Below, in pieces: positions 10,551-19,610 of a stretch of 51,303 nucleotides of DNA. A program made the position numbers and the translations under genes. Under the pieces are notes generated by a model. That model ran no database searches and was not told the DNA's origin. It saw nothing but the letters and a program-made list of their open reading frames with translations. The stretch spans positions 1-51,303 of the forward strand of contig NBIV01000363.1 of assembly GCA_003194525.1 (NCBI GenBank), written 5' to 3'. Source of the DNA: Gracilariopsis chorda. Its lineage: Eukaryota; Rhodophyta; Florideophyceae; Gracilariales; Gracilariaceae. Numbering within the stretch: position 1 is the first letter of the stretch; each line of letters begins with the position of its first letter.

Positions 10551-13500
10551 TCAATTGAAATGCTCAGTAATATAAGAATCTGAAAATGGCCCCAGTATTT
10601 CCGGAAACATTAATAAGGCGTGCAGCTCTGCACTTTTCTCTCCATAGCTCTGTATATCTATGATGAGCTTTTGAACCTTTTCATCATTCAACTCCTCGAT
10701 ACGTTCTCCTAGCATGTTCTGATGGTTTTCAGAGCTTCGCTGTTCTGTAGAAAGAAACCTTTTTCTGGGCATCAATTGCAGCATCGCATTGACTGTTCTA
10801 CACTGAACAGCGTTTTTGTCGTAGTATGATAGGGATGTAAAATCCTGTACAGTTCCTTCCGGGTGCCTTGCCAGATGATATGACCTGGAAGCTCCAGTTA
10901 CACTTCGTATGAGCATTCTAGCAGTCGAAACCACTAAAAGCCACGCACCTGCAGTTTCTTGATATTGTAGCATTGAAACATTCAGGCCCTTCAACAACCG
11001 GACAATGAGCATCTCTAAGACGTCATCGAGATGAACACAGTTCCATCCTCGTTTGTCGTACAGATTCCGTAGACCAGATGTGAATGCTGGAACTCGGGCT
11101 ACCATTGCTCTTGGTTTGGTGGTGAAGAAGTCCTCGAATACCACTGACGGGATGATGCTTTTAAGGAATCCATAGAATAAGTAAACCTCCTGGTACTTTA
11201 AATGCCCTGAAGTGTGCAATATGCTGCTTAGGCGCCACCAAAAGCTGTCTGTGATATCACTATGCCCCGTTCTGGACAGAAAATGAAATCCAACAGTTGG
11301 TGTCAAACACGAGAGAAGAGAAGTGCTGACAATATGCTTGCCGTTTGGGCTGCTGTCGAAAAAGGTGGACAAGCGCTTGCGAAGGGTTTTACCAATTTCC
11401 ATAATAACGCCAGACACAGACTCACTTGTGCACGACAAAAGCTTTGACTCAGCCTGTGGACATGATTCAACAGCTTCCAAATTACTTCTTCCGGTACGTG
11501 AAGCACGTTGTATCTCCTCTACAGCCTCTTTAACGTCTGGACACTCAGGTTTTATAATGTCAGATGTATGAATGACAATTGCAGCACAAATGCTGAACAA
11601 TATTGCCCGGTTATTTCTGGCATGAAAGAGTACCAGTATATTTTCAATCTGGTTCGGCTACAAAGCTGCGCAAGTGGACAACTCCTTCAGACCGAGTCCA
11701 TGAAGCATATCCTTGTATAGTGGGTACAGATTCTCCTTCCCGACATGAAAGAATCAGGGGAGCGGTATCAACCATTCATGAACTCGGAGGTCCTCGCACA
11801 AGCTTTCTACTGGGTTATATCGTTTTGATTCGAGATACGAGCTCCTCCAAATTGTAGCTATCATCTTATATGTAGGTTGATCTCCGCTGACAATAACGTG
11901 TGCAGGTCTACCGCGTTCTCCTGGCCTCATATCTGCTTTATGTAACCCAACTTCTGACGAGCTGTTAAAATATCTGCAGCACTCATGCTGGATATATGAA
12001 CGAGAATGACTTCCTGATCATAAAGATCAGGATGAGAGCTTTCAAGCGCACCATGCTGCTTGAAACAAGATAAATGCAATGCCCGAAAATTAATTCCCTT
12101 CTGTTTGTGCGAGCTTCTTTCTCCCCTGGGTACTAGATTATGCTCATTGTTCGTGCTACTGAGTAACATATCTCTGCGCTCGTGCACGGTACCATACAAC
12201 AAGTCTATGAAATCTTCTAGAATGCATTAATCCTGTTCCGTGTTGAAAGAGGAAACAGATTCCGCACGAGACACGAGTACAACAGTTGGGTCTTTCCACA
12301 TTGTTTTGTTGTTATTGTGCTGTACACTCATACTGACTTTGTGATTTGATGAACAACGTCTGCGTTTCGTCGTTTGGACAATACTCTGCGTCGCTGTGCC
12401 ACTAATCATGGGAAGCCTTTTACCCACAGCCTTGACGCTATGCAACAGAAGTATGCCAAAGTTATCAATTTGAACAGTCACCACGCGGTCAGGCAGTGAA
12501 ACGTCCTTAAAAGCCCCATCACTAGCTGATTCCCGTTCAGCTACAAGAAGGTTTCGAAAAAAGTTTGCCCAATCATAAGACGTGACGATACCGAGAGCGT
12601 GAAGTACAGAGGTTCATGATGGGCTGGTCTCTATAATACCAGCTATTGGAAGGGTCGTCTTCATTGGGCCAATAGAACCCCTTGAGTAGGAATGAACAAC
12701 CCGCTCAATGACCTTAATCGCATGTAAACACAGTAAGAAGTCAACTCTCCGCAAACCAGTCTCACCTTCCTCTTTCTGGCAGCATAAATGAGGGGCGTTA
12801 TTCAATTATTTGCAAAGCAATAGATCGAAGGTGTTGTTCACAGTAAAATGATCCATGATTTTGCTCTCCTGTGCCACTGCAGCGGCTTTCCATGTGGTCA
12901 GTTGCCAGTTTGAAGCCCTGTCCAGGATATAAGAAGCCCAAAGACGGGCAGGGATTGCACCTATCTCATCAGAAAGATTCCATGTACCATTGCGGTAATC
13001 ATTCATTTTCGCCGCAAATGTTTTCTCTACCTCCGCAAGCATATTCTTTCTTTGCTTCGACTTCAATGGCAACCCTTCTCCTAATGATAAAGAGATAACG
13101 CTCTGAACGTTTTCGGACAGCGCAGTACTAATAGCGTAGCACAGATATTTTCCAGACAAGGTGTACAGATAAACCATTCTGTCGGCAAGAACTGGACCAA
13201 TTCGAGACTCAACAGTTTTGTTGCACACAAGTTGTGACGAATTGCCAGTGTGAAGACGAAGATCATGTCTTGCAGACAAAACAGCTTGAACTGGCAGAAA
13301 GCGGGATGTTGGAATTTCTGGAAAGTGTGCAACCCTTTCTTGGACTTCAGCTTAGGAGCAAAAGCCAAGACAACTTCATTTCCATGCATAAATAAAGACC
13401 TCTCTGCAGGTATTTCTAGGGCAAAATGAATTATTTGAGCCAAAAAACGATCTACGGCGTTCCTTAGACACTCTGTGTCTAAATTCGGCTTCACACCTTG

Positions 13501-13989
13501 CATAACTTTAGTAACAGTGTACAGGCAAATGGAGCAGGCCTATTTTTCATCAACATCAAGTATATGAAGTCCACCAGCTGAGTGACTTTGAACTGAGTCC
13601 TCAAAATCATAATAGTTCTTTTCATCTTCCAATGTATCCCTGGAATAACACGGAAGTGCACGAAGAGTATTGCTGGAACAAGAACAACCATTGCCCTTAA
13701 ATATGCAACAACCGTGCTCATTCTCTCTTGATTGCGGGTCTGCCAAGAATGCAGCGTTTAAAGAGTGCCTTGTCTGATGATGGTAGAATGAACAAAATCT
13801 CGCTTTAGTTATCTGATGATTAAGAAATCCTGCATCTTTGTCAAACAATCCACAACGCAAACAAAGTTCTGAGTAGGATACCTCACCTACGTCTTGACAG
13901 TACATTGGACGACTCCTACAAATCAAAGCGCGCTGCACGCAAATACCAAAATGCGGGAAAGGTTCCATTCTGCGTATCTGACCTGCCAC
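10551..13989 (-). pseudogene. X1 transposase-like region (broken)
   Basis: Fragments in order: 13989-13540 (Cys-rich, LCLRCGLFDKD), 13503-13081 overlapping 13279-12806, 12805-12614, 12484-12227, 12202-11927, then an unmarked stretch, and 11600-10551 (349 codons). Blocks shared with X2 include WNLSDEIGAIPARLW (X2 WSLSEVISLIPRPLW), VQIDNFGILLLHSV (X2 PQFDNWDIKPFHSI), a VSGDQPTYKM block near 11890 (X2 VDDDQPSHKM), LSRTGHSDITDSFWW (X2 LSRTGHTDFTDAFWF) and FPEILGPFSD (X2 FPDVFGPLSD). The invariant Asp residues in DN[FW][GD]I and DQP are candidates for metal binding, by inference. Multiple frameshifts and stops show the copy is dead. The stop at 10551 falls where X2 reads straight on, so transposase and nuclease were probably one polyprotein. 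Confidence 0.6.
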
Positions 13990-14206
13990 TGAAATTCCAG
14001 AGCAAACTGAGCGATCAGAGTCTGACGATCCTGCCCATCTTCCCTATTGCGAAATGGACACCACAACTTTTCTACTGCTTACATTACTAACTCGGCATCA
14101 GCGACACTCAATACGCTTCAGGGATAGGCATACAACTATTGTGAGACGACGCAAAGACAGGCGCATTAGCAGACAGGCGCTTCTCAATCCTGCAGACTCA
14201 TAATTT

Positions 14207-15217
14207 GTGTTCTTGTTTCGTTCCATGTGCGACAGCTCACTAATAATGCTAACAGAAATCGATCACAGTACTTTCACGCATGTCTTAAACCAGTTTCAGC
14301 ACATATACAACGAATATACCCCATACAGAGCAAGCGGTTTCCTGCAAAGACGTAGGTGTAGACGTGGAAGATCGCAATCTATGGATGCAACGAACTGTTT
14401 GGGACTTGTCCTGTGCTGGCATCGAACAAGAGGAGCCCTCTGGAACCTCTGTCTTCTCTATGGCATCACAAGTTCTGTGTGCTCAATTTTTTTACGTTTC
14501 GGTAGGAGCATATTGCCTCGGGTTCTGGCGCATGATGTTAACGCGGAGGTGAGGATGCCGACCGAAACAGAGGTTCAGGCTTTCAAAGATGCTTTCAAAC
14601 AAAAGTATCACACATTGGAAGAGTTTTATTCAGTTGCAGATGGTTTGAAACTGCTGCTAGAGCAATCCCAGGACTTTGTGGTGCAGATTATGTTTTACAA
14701 TGAATGGACCCATGATCATTACGTTTCCAATGTTCTTGTATTTGCTCCAAATGGTACAGTTATTGCTTGCGCAATCAACGCGCCTGGTAGTATGCATGAT
14801 TCGGTTGTGTCGGAGTGGGGCCATATATATATTAAGTTGGGTCTGGAACATGAGAAACATGGCGGTATATGCGTTGTAGACTCTGCATTCTGTCGCAATT
14901 CGTATACCTTTTTAATCAATTCGTCTCAAGATGAGACAAGGGCCAAAGATGCCAGAGAAGTTCTTCAAATCCGACAGGCAACATCCGCTCGACAACCATC
15001 CGAATGGGGTATGAGGTCGTTTCAGGGTATGTTTCCGCGATTGAAGGACAGGTTCATGTACGAGGAAAACGGAGAAAGACGAGTTATGTTGCTTTGTAGC
15101 ATACATCTGTTTAATTTGCGCACGCGAATGGTTGGGATCAACCAAATATTAAGCACCTACATGCCTCATCTTAGTGTGGATGCTAATGATTTTCTCCAGA
15201 GCAGCTTAAACATTTAG
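14207..15217 (+). CDS. PIF/Harbinger DDE transposase, intact
   Basis: A 336-codon ORF of the DDE_Tnp_4 / plant-transposon type. N-terminal part has NCLGLVLCWHRTRGALW and LRFGRSILPRVL, then VADGLKL (first Asp), FYNEWTHDHYVSNVLVFAP, AINAPGSMHDS, VVDSAF (second Asp) and EWGMRSFQGMFPRLKDRF (Glu), followed by the family's closing INLR-type segment (LFNLRTRMVGINQI). This is the full motif set in order and the length is usual. The start could be ATG 14207 or, 14 codons later, the Met before LTEIDHSTF; the homology-like region begins just after the second. The stop TAG (15215-15217) interlocks with the TAA of the opposite gene. In this family the protein cuts and joins transposon ends, guided by the Myb-like partner. 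Confidence 0.85.
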   Translation: MFLFRSMCDSSLIMLTEIDHSTFTHVLNQFQHIYNEYTPYRASGFLQRRRCRRGRSQSMDATNCLGLVLCWHRTRGALWNLCLLYGITSSVCSIFLRFGRSILPRVLAHDVNAEVRMPTETEVQAFKDAFKQKYHTLEEFYSVADGLKLLLEQSQDFVVQIMFYNEWTHDHYVSNVLVFAPNGTVIACAINAPGSMHDSVVSEWGHIYIKLGLEHEKHGGICVVDSAFCRNSYTFLINSSQDETRAKDAREVLQIRQATSARQPSEWGMRSFQGMFPRLKDRFMYEENGERRVMLLCSIHLFNLRTRMVGINQILSTYMPHLSVDANDFLQSSLNI

Positions 15218-16011
15218 TTGTTGGTCGAAGCAGACTTGGCAATCAACAACAACATCATTTCCATAAGCTTCTCATGGTGGCGGCTCTCATCTAAGCGCTG
15301 CGAACGACTCTCCTCGCGCTCCTCTCTACTTCGCTCAAGCTCTTCCTCACGCCGCTTTTGGTCGTTCAGTAGAGATATTTTAAATAGAGACATGAGGCTG
15401 TTTTCATCACTTTTCAATGTAGACATGCGGCGTGTGCGCACTAACAGACGTGGCTGGTTGGCAACGACAGGTTCTGGTTTCAAAACGTCCTTTTGCTGTT
15501 CTGTAGAAACAATAACGTCGTCTAAATCAGTGGAGACCAAGTCTTCCTGAAGAATGCTGGACCCAACAGTCTCTACGACATCATCACCATCATCCATATC
15601 TGCTCGCTCAGTTATAGTTTCACGAATATGTTTCGCTCTCTTTACGTCATCACGTATAAAGGGATCCCCAGTAGGGATGCGCCGGCGGTGTAAAGTGGAA
15701 AACTTTCTGCGAAGACTCTCTACAGTCCTCTGTTGCTGCGGAAAAGCGGATGTATGGTCCTTCAAGAGTACATCCCATTTTTCGCGACAGAGTGGTAGGT
15801 ACTTTTCCATCAAATCTAACAGATGGGTGGTCTCGATTTGAGTGAACCCAGAGCCACGAGTGGGGGTCTGTCCTTTCTTCTTTGCGAATAGCGGCGGTTT
15901 CTGATTTGATAGCTTCACTTTTTGTGACCATTGCGGCGTAGTCAGTTTCTCTGTGTTCGAATGTTGTGGATTAGACCGTTTGTAAGTTTCATTTTCTTGC
16001 ACCTGTGACAT
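15214..16011 (-). CDS. Myb/SANT-like (DUF6818-type) Harbinger partner protein, intact
   Basis: A 265-codon ORF. Residues about 55-135 form a Myb-like trihelical domain of the DUF6818 type: TQIETTHLLDLMEKYLP, a Trp in EKWDVL, RTVESLRRKFSTLH, PTGDPFIRDDVKRAKHI. An acidic stretch follows, then a highly charged coiled coil near residues 215-250 (QKRREEELERSREEREESR) and a hydrophobic C-terminus (MEMMLLLIAKSAS). Such proteins bind the terminal repeats and bring the transposase into the nucleus in characterised Harbinger elements. It converges on the transposase, sharing its stop region. About 70 bp upstream of its ATG lies a strong G-quadruplex-type tract. Confidence 0.75.
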   Translation of the reverse strand: MSQVQENETYKRSNPQHSNTEKLTTPQWSQKVKLSNQKPPLFAKKKGQTPTRGSGFTQIETTHLLDLMEKYLPLCREKWDVLLKDHTSAFPQQQRTVESLRRKFSTLHRRRIPTGDPFIRDDVKRAKHIRETITERADMDDGDDVVETVGSSILQEDLVSTDLDDVIVSTEQQKDVLKPEPVVANQPRLLVRTRRMSTLKSDENSLMSLFKISLLNDQKRREEELERSREEREESRSQRLDESRHHEKLMEMMLLLIAKSASTNN

Positions 16012-16084
16012 CTTGCAACAGGATTTTGTTGCTTGTGTGTGACAAGTTTCAACCGCGGGAGGGCGGAAGGGAGGAGGGGTAAAA

Positions 16085-16111
16085 GGGCGGGTGGGAGGTG
16101 GGGTGGGTGGG
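16085..16111 (+). other. G-rich tract with G-quadruplex potential
   Basis: At least five GGG runs separated by 1-4 bases lie within 27 bp on the plus strand, immediately upstream of the Myb-like gene, so the C-rich strand is its sense strand. The pattern meets the usual G3+N1-7 definition. Confidence 0.7.
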
Positions 16112-16131
16112 TTGCCAGAAGCTAGGCAACT

Positions 16132-16518
16132 TTGGCGCAGAGCGGGGACGTTCTGCCTTCTGGGAACATCATGTACGGTGATTGTGGCTCTGGTATATTG
16201 GATAAGCGATGTTTTGTGTTTGGGAATGCAGGTGGTTTGGTTCAGAGGTTCCCGTCAAATTTGTTACCTTCAGTTGGAGAGCAACTGCTACGACGAGGGC
16301 GAGCCTTAACCACTTTTCGCTTTTTGAGTGTACTCAAATCCTCTGAATTGAAGAATTTGTGTGTACGCTATTTGCGAAAAGGATTTTTAGGAGTCGTACA
16401 TTGTCGTATAGTGGGGTTTTGTACCAAAGTGATGGGCAAAATACCAGATCGGTGTGCTACGTGGGTGATTGGACCAGGGCGATATGTCTTTACATTTAAC
16501 TTTAATTTTTTGAAATAG
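16132..16518 (+). CDS. Unrecognised 128-codon ORF
   Basis: Starts 121 bp from the Myb-like gene and runs divergently from it. The product would be Gly/Val/Leu-rich with several Cys and a basic C-terminal half (RYLRKGF, CTKVMGK). No domain, signal peptide or repeat is evident. It may be a chance ORF in the flank of the Harbinger element or a small host gene. Confidence 0.2.
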   Translation: MAQSGDVLPSGNIMYGDCGSGILDKRCFVFGNAGGLVQRFPSNLLPSVGEQLLRRGRALTTFRFLSVLKSSELKNLCVRYLRKGFLGVVHCRIVGFCTKVMGKIPDRCATWVIGPGRYVFTFNFNFLK

Positions 16519-17284
16519 TTCTAACTGTCAACTACAGTACTGAAGTGCACCAATATGGTGTATCTCAAACGTGGCACACGTAGCGTGCCATGTTTACGGG
16601 GAGTCGAGCTCGCGAACCCTTAAGGTAAGCTTCAGGCTCCTCCCTTTTCAAAGTAAACGGTAGGCACCTCTAAGATAATTGTGATACCCACTGGTTTTTA
16701 CGGTCAACCATTTTGGTTATCCAAGATCTTATACAGTATGAATAGTCCGCCAGTCACGATACCTAGCGACTACCACGCTGGTACGTAAAACTAGCCGACT
16801 TTATTGCACCTGTAGTGGTTGGTGGGGCAACAGAACCTACCAATAGCCCTATTTTCTGCTTTTTGGTCGAGCGCACCTGGGGCTCCCAACAGCCGTGGTC
16901 CACACGAACTACCCATTTGGTCATTGACTGTGTTCGGTTATACCACATACATTTGGAGATGGTAGAGCTGAAGATTCAGAGTTGGCTTTCGTTTTTGGTC
17001 TTCTAGATTCGGTATCCAGTTCAGTTTGTTAGAATTGTTCAAATAATCGCAAATATAACAACACCCGTTTGATGTACAAGCTAGAGTTATACGGGTTTTC
17101 CAAGCCCTAAGAGCAGCTTCAGCTTTTGATCTCTCTTAATGTTTAGAATCTACGATGACTGACCGCGTAATCTTTTCAGACCTGCAGTTAGTGCTTAAAA
17201 AAATTAAGCCTGCAATCTTGCCAGTAAATGGATTGAAATAGGGAGATTTATCGATTGCAGCAAGTTTTTCTATTTGCTGAGAGT
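16519..17284. other. Gap without recognisable gene
   Basis: AT-richer sequence of unknown origin between the Harbinger and X2 elements. It contains an inverted pair GGCAC/GTGCC near 16574-16592, and nothing else I could support. Confidence 0.5.
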
Positions 17285-19610
17285 TCAGAAATACAATTGC
17301 GGATGGTCCCTTTCCATCATTTTTATTGCAGCCTTGGCAGGTATCATATTTGATGTCATTCCATGGATCGTTTGTAACTTTGTTTGCCGAGAACTACATT
17401 GCCACAAATATCTTTGACAGCTGCAGCTCTTGAAAGTTGGTGATAAGGCAGAAAAGCGGAATAGTATCACTTCCAGCTCTGCGCAGATGCAGAAGAACAG
17501 GTGAGTCCTGAGATAGATACAACTGAGTGCTGCTGAGGCAATACAAAAGAAGATAACTTCTCCTATCTTCTTTTGTATTGCCTTCAAATCATTTAGACGA
17601 TCGACTACAACACCCCCGTCCCCATCATAGCCATGCTCCTCACCAAATCCTTTTATCACTTTGACGGACAGGTCCTTTTCACACGCTCGCGCCCAGTATC
17701 GCATCGTCACAATGATGCTCTACTCCAGTGTATTTCCACATGAAGTATATCCTGCAAGAGTTCGTTTGCTGTACTTGTCACATCCGCAATAAAATGTCGG
17801 ACGTCGGCTCGCCACTCGACGCTTCCCAGAGGTTTCTTCGACGCGAAGATTGGTTTCCTTAGCGTCGCCACCTCCCGCTCAGTCATGATACTTCCGTCCT
17901 CCGCACCCATCATCAGCTGCTTTCGTTCCGCTTCATTGCAATACTTCGTCATCCCTTGTGCTACCAGATATAAACCGCAGGCAAGGGTGACAACTTGTTC
18001 GCATCCCGCACGCAGTGTTATTGTCAGCGTGCCTCCCCACGTCGTTGCAAAGTGTTCCAGGAATACAAGGTACGCCCTTCATAGCAAATTGTGTGACATG
18101 CCACAAAATGAGGGGGAGAAATCCCATACCGCCATACAGTATATTAAGGATATGGTAGTGTGACAGGTTTCTGCCTCTCAGGCCCTCGCCACGGCAGCAT
18201 CTACGTCGTGCATGGAGTCGTTAACAACGTGCATGAATACCTTGTGATGCATCTCAGGATTGCATAGAAAGATGAGAAACACGTCTGTGTCATCAGAGAC
18301 AATCAGTGAGTGGCTGCACTCGTTGATTCTTCTCGGGATTCTCTCCGCCGCACACGCTGTCTGTACGAACGGAGTAATCTACTCCTTTATAACGGCCACG
18401 AAGCGATTCTCGGATTCCCCATGGGGAATATCCGTGGATCCAAGTTGTGCTGTTCCATCGTCGTTAAAGATAATACAAAGAGATCTCGGGACTGCAAACA
18501 TGCATTCTTTCTCCCTGTTTCCAAAGGTTTGGTCGAGGACAACGAGTCCTTTGAAAATGTCTTCTGCTCTGGTCACAAAACTCCGTCTGGGCATGAGATC
18601 GCATGGCCGAGAGGCTGTAAACGATGACGGTGCTACAAAGCATCCACCGTGCAGAAACACTGCACATTGTCTGCTTGTTTCCTGCCAAAGTTCGCAAGCA
18701 GCCACTGCGCCACAAACCAAATGCAACGAAGCGAGCTCCTTCTTTTACCCCCTGTCTCCAAGAAAATTTGACCAGCGTACGTTCAGTTCATCATTGGATC
18801 CGATGCTTTTAGCACCATCAGACAATCCTTCCTCATCACCGCCAACGCTTCTTGCTCTCACAGCATCCCTCTTTGCTTGCTTCGCCGTCTTATGCTTCAG
18901 CACGAAATTGGGGTCGTCAATGTGAAGATGAATTTGCCTTACATGAGCTCCTTATGGCCCTATAATCCAATGCGTGAGAACGGACTTCATCTTGCTGGTA
19001 ATGACATCCCGCAGGGACGTTACTCTGTCGCCTGTGTTGCATCTATAATGGAGTGCGTTCATAACGTGGAATTGGACAGTGAGATATGATCTGATGCTAC
19101 TGTCAAGGATATTGGCGGACTCCATCGACGTATTCGCATTACCTCTTCCCACTGCCGACCATGTCATACCGTTCATGGGGTAGATTATGTCCCAGTTGTC
19201 CCTGACTGCATATTTGAGAAACTCCGACTTTGCTCCGTTGTTTAATTTTCCCTCATGGTCCAGGAAGCAATCCGCGAACGGGGAGATAAGATATCGGCTT
19301 GCATACAGCACATCCCTTCCTGTCATTACTTCCATGAGATAATTCATGTTGCCCGCGTTCACCGCTGTACTTTGTTCGTCATAGAATACACACTTCATCT
19401 TAGTGATGCGCCTTCCTCTATCCTGAACTATCTTCGTGAATTCGTTTTTGCTGCGCGGCCTCTTTTTGGCAATGGAAAGATCTTCAACGACGACGCCTGC
19501 GGAATGAACTTTCCCATCGCCCTCCTCCACGACAGACCCCCCCTCCTTCCGCATTGACTGACCAGGCCTTACAACTGCTCGGCATTTGGTACATTTCCTA
19601 AACTTTTTAT
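17285..19610 (-). pseudogene. X2 PIN/XPG-like nuclease region (broken)
   Basis: The ORF 19782-18952 carries the transposase end straight into a CTKC zinc-type pair and the first nuclease blocks (LYASRYLISPFADCFLDHEG, GMTWSAVGRGNA), supporting one fused polyprotein. Then 18726-18379 (VCGAVAACEL, FLHGGCFVAP), a frameshifted stretch around 18163-17933 ending in the equivalent of the X1 GCDF motif (GVPCIPGTL), 17952-17707 (RADVRHFIADVTSTANELL) and 17710-17285 (RYWARACEKDL, GYDGDGGVV). The GCD aspartate is not readable in frame. X1 shows the nuclease signature better; this copy is assigned through its similarity to X1. Confidence 0.5.
17536..17583. repeat. Perfect hairpin at the end of the X2 nuclease region
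   Basis: Arms 17536-17555 and 17564-17583 are perfect 20-bp inverted repeats around an 8-nt loop. It starts a few codons after the last block shared with X1 (GGVVVDRLND), the same relative place as the X1 hairpins, although the sequences are unrelated. Confidence 0.9.

Larger units (their letters stand above)
7994..13989 (-). mobile_element. X1: large decayed DNA transposon (possibly Academ-like)
   Basis: A run of minus-strand coding fragments matches, in the same order, the fragments of X2 at 17285-22534. The shared protein has a transposase-like N-terminal part and a PIN/XPG-like nuclease C-terminal part. A DNA-transposon protein with an XPG-type nuclease is the known layout of the AcademX group of the Academ superfamily, which is my best guess. 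I could not find terminal inverted repeats by eye, so the ends are only the ends of the coding similarity. Its right end lies about 200 bp from the Harbinger transposase. Confidence 0.6.
14207..16011. mobile_element. PIF/Harbinger DNA transposon with two intact ORFs
   Basis: The two-gene content of PIF/Harbinger elements is present: a DDE transposase on the plus strand and a Myb/SANT-like DNA-binding partner on the minus strand, tail to tail and overlapping by 4 bp. Both ORFs are uninterrupted, in contrast to nearly every other element in the window. Terminal inverted repeats and the 3-bp TSD expected of the superfamily could not be located by eye, so the limits given are those of the ORFs. 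Confidence 0.8.
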
